DNA of 64,000 nt from Lysinibacillus sp. FSL W8-0992. GTDB lineage: Bacteria; Bacillota; Bacilli; Bacillales_A; Planococcaceae. Under the pieces are notes generated by a model. It was not told where the DNA came from. It worked only from the letters and a program-made list of their open reading frames with translations, and made no database searches. Of this stretch, positions 63,544 through 64,000 are shown piece after piece. The stretch is taken from the NCBI RefSeq assembly GCF_038008685.1, contig NZ_JBBOZQ010000001.1, forward strand, positions 124,001 through 188,000. Direction: 5' to 3'. The number at the start of each line of letters is the position of its first letter. Within the stretch, counting starts at the first letter, position 1. The position numbers and the translations under genes are program-made.

Positions 63544-64000
63544 TTATTTCATTTCTGCATTACGACGACGCAAGAAGAACAATGCACCTAAAACAAGCAT
63601 GACACCTGTTAGAGTAAGGGCTGTTTGATTTGCTCCATCTGTTTGTGGCAGTTTACCTTGTGCTTTTAATTGAGCTTCCAAACGTCTCGCATCTTCCTTG
63701 ATTTTATTAATATCAAGTGTTTTTGCAACATTCGCCTGATCCTCTTTTGATAAATTATTATATTTATCAAGGAAATCCTTATACGCACCTAGTGTGTCTT
63801 TATTTGCAGTAGAAGGATTGTATGGCGGTAAGTTTTTACCTTGATCAATAACATCTTGGACAGATGGTTTAGACGTTTCTGGTTTTCCAGGTGTCGTTGG
63901 ATTTTTTGAATCTGTTGACGGATTTTCTGGATTACCTGGGTCAACTGGATTTGTTGACGGATTATCTGGATCCACTGGTTTCTCTGGATCTGGTGTTGGC
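63544..64000 (-). CDS. LPXTG-type cell-wall anchored protein, C-terminal part (runs off the window)
   Basis: Only the C-terminal 151 or so residues are present; the frame stays open to the window edge. Order: a proline-rich repeat of P-x-(D/N)-P type (about 45 residues visible), a helical segment (LGAYKDFLDKYNNLSKEDQA), then LPQTD, a hydrophobic helix and the basic tail RRRNAEMK. This is a sortase sorting signal, except that Asp replaces the usual Gly after LPxT. The apparent start at 63975 is a GTG inside the proline-rich repeat, not a true start. Converges on the sortase gene. Confidence 0.88.
   Translation of the reverse strand, partial: PTPDPEKPVDPDNPSTNPVDPGNPENPSTDSKNPTTPGKPETSKPSVQDVIDQGKNLPPYNPSTANKDTLGAYKDFLDKYNNLSKEDQANVAKTLDINKIKEDARRLEAQLKAQGKLPQTDGANQTALTLTGVMLVLGALFFLRRRNAEMK

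Overview
The window is chromosomal DNA of a low-GC, endospore-forming Firmicute, most likely Lysinibacillus or a close relative in the Planococcaceae/Caryophanaceae. The evidence is gene content and order: the ywl, ywj, ywi and ywh blocks of the Bacillus subtilis chromosome are recognisable in order (glyA, ywlG, rpiB, ywlE, ywlD, ywlC, spoIIR, prmC, prfA, tdk, rpmE, rho, glpX, murA, transaldolase, fbaA, spo0F, ywjG, pyrG, rpoE, acdA, fadF, argS, ywiB, speB, a class A PBP, ywhD, ywhB). The sporulation genes spoIIR and spo0F and an SLH-anchored surface protein fit the same picture. Most genes are on the minus strand. No rRNA, tRNA, prophage, CRISPR array or intact insertion sequence was seen.

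Layout. 1-10.3 kb: housekeeping and translation genes with spoIIR; a dense cluster of DnaA-box sequences lies over the ywlC/spoIIR junction. 10.4-18.3 kb: an iron/siderophore block (reductase, two FecCD permeases, ATPase, ABC exporter, AraC regulator continuous with a lipoprotein binding protein) with three Fur-box-like sites, set between rpmE and rho, which are neighbours in B. subtilis. 18.3-28.9 kb: rho, central carbon genes, the spo0F phosphorelay gene, and pyrG behind a CTP-type attenuator. 29-41 kb: a 52-residue membrane protein, the B12-dependent fused mutase IcmF, a FadR-type repressor and a beta-oxidation set ending in fadF, which has a FadR-like operator. 41-45.4 kb: cobalamin adenosyltransferase and a B12 importer (BtuFCD, with a CbiZ domain on the ATPase) under a cobalamin riboswitch. 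45.7-49.3 kb: an acyl-CoA dehydrogenase, an acyl-CoA synthetase and a MerR regulator with a 19-bp-spacer promoter. 49.5-64 kb: argS, a diguanylate cyclase, a PLP dehydratase, an unknown gene, the SLH surface protein, agmatinase, a PBP, ywhD, a tautomerase, a sortase and the end of a sortase substrate.

The genes form linked circuits: B12 uptake and adenosylation could supply the cofactor for IcmF; FadR and MerR control acyl-CoA degradation; Fur controls the siderophore block; sigma-H and sigma-F promoters can be read in front of spo0F and spoIIR.

The most unusual content is intergenic. A family of roughly 170-bp palindromic repeats is bounded by a GTGCCTGGCAC tag (12 tags seen). Two separate five-unit arrays have an exact 21-bp period built on ATCGGCGAT. 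There is a 4 x 83-bp tandem array before fbaA, and 47-bp direct repeats flank the SLH gene. The AraC/binding-protein reading frame runs through what looks like a former intergenic promoter with its own Fur box.
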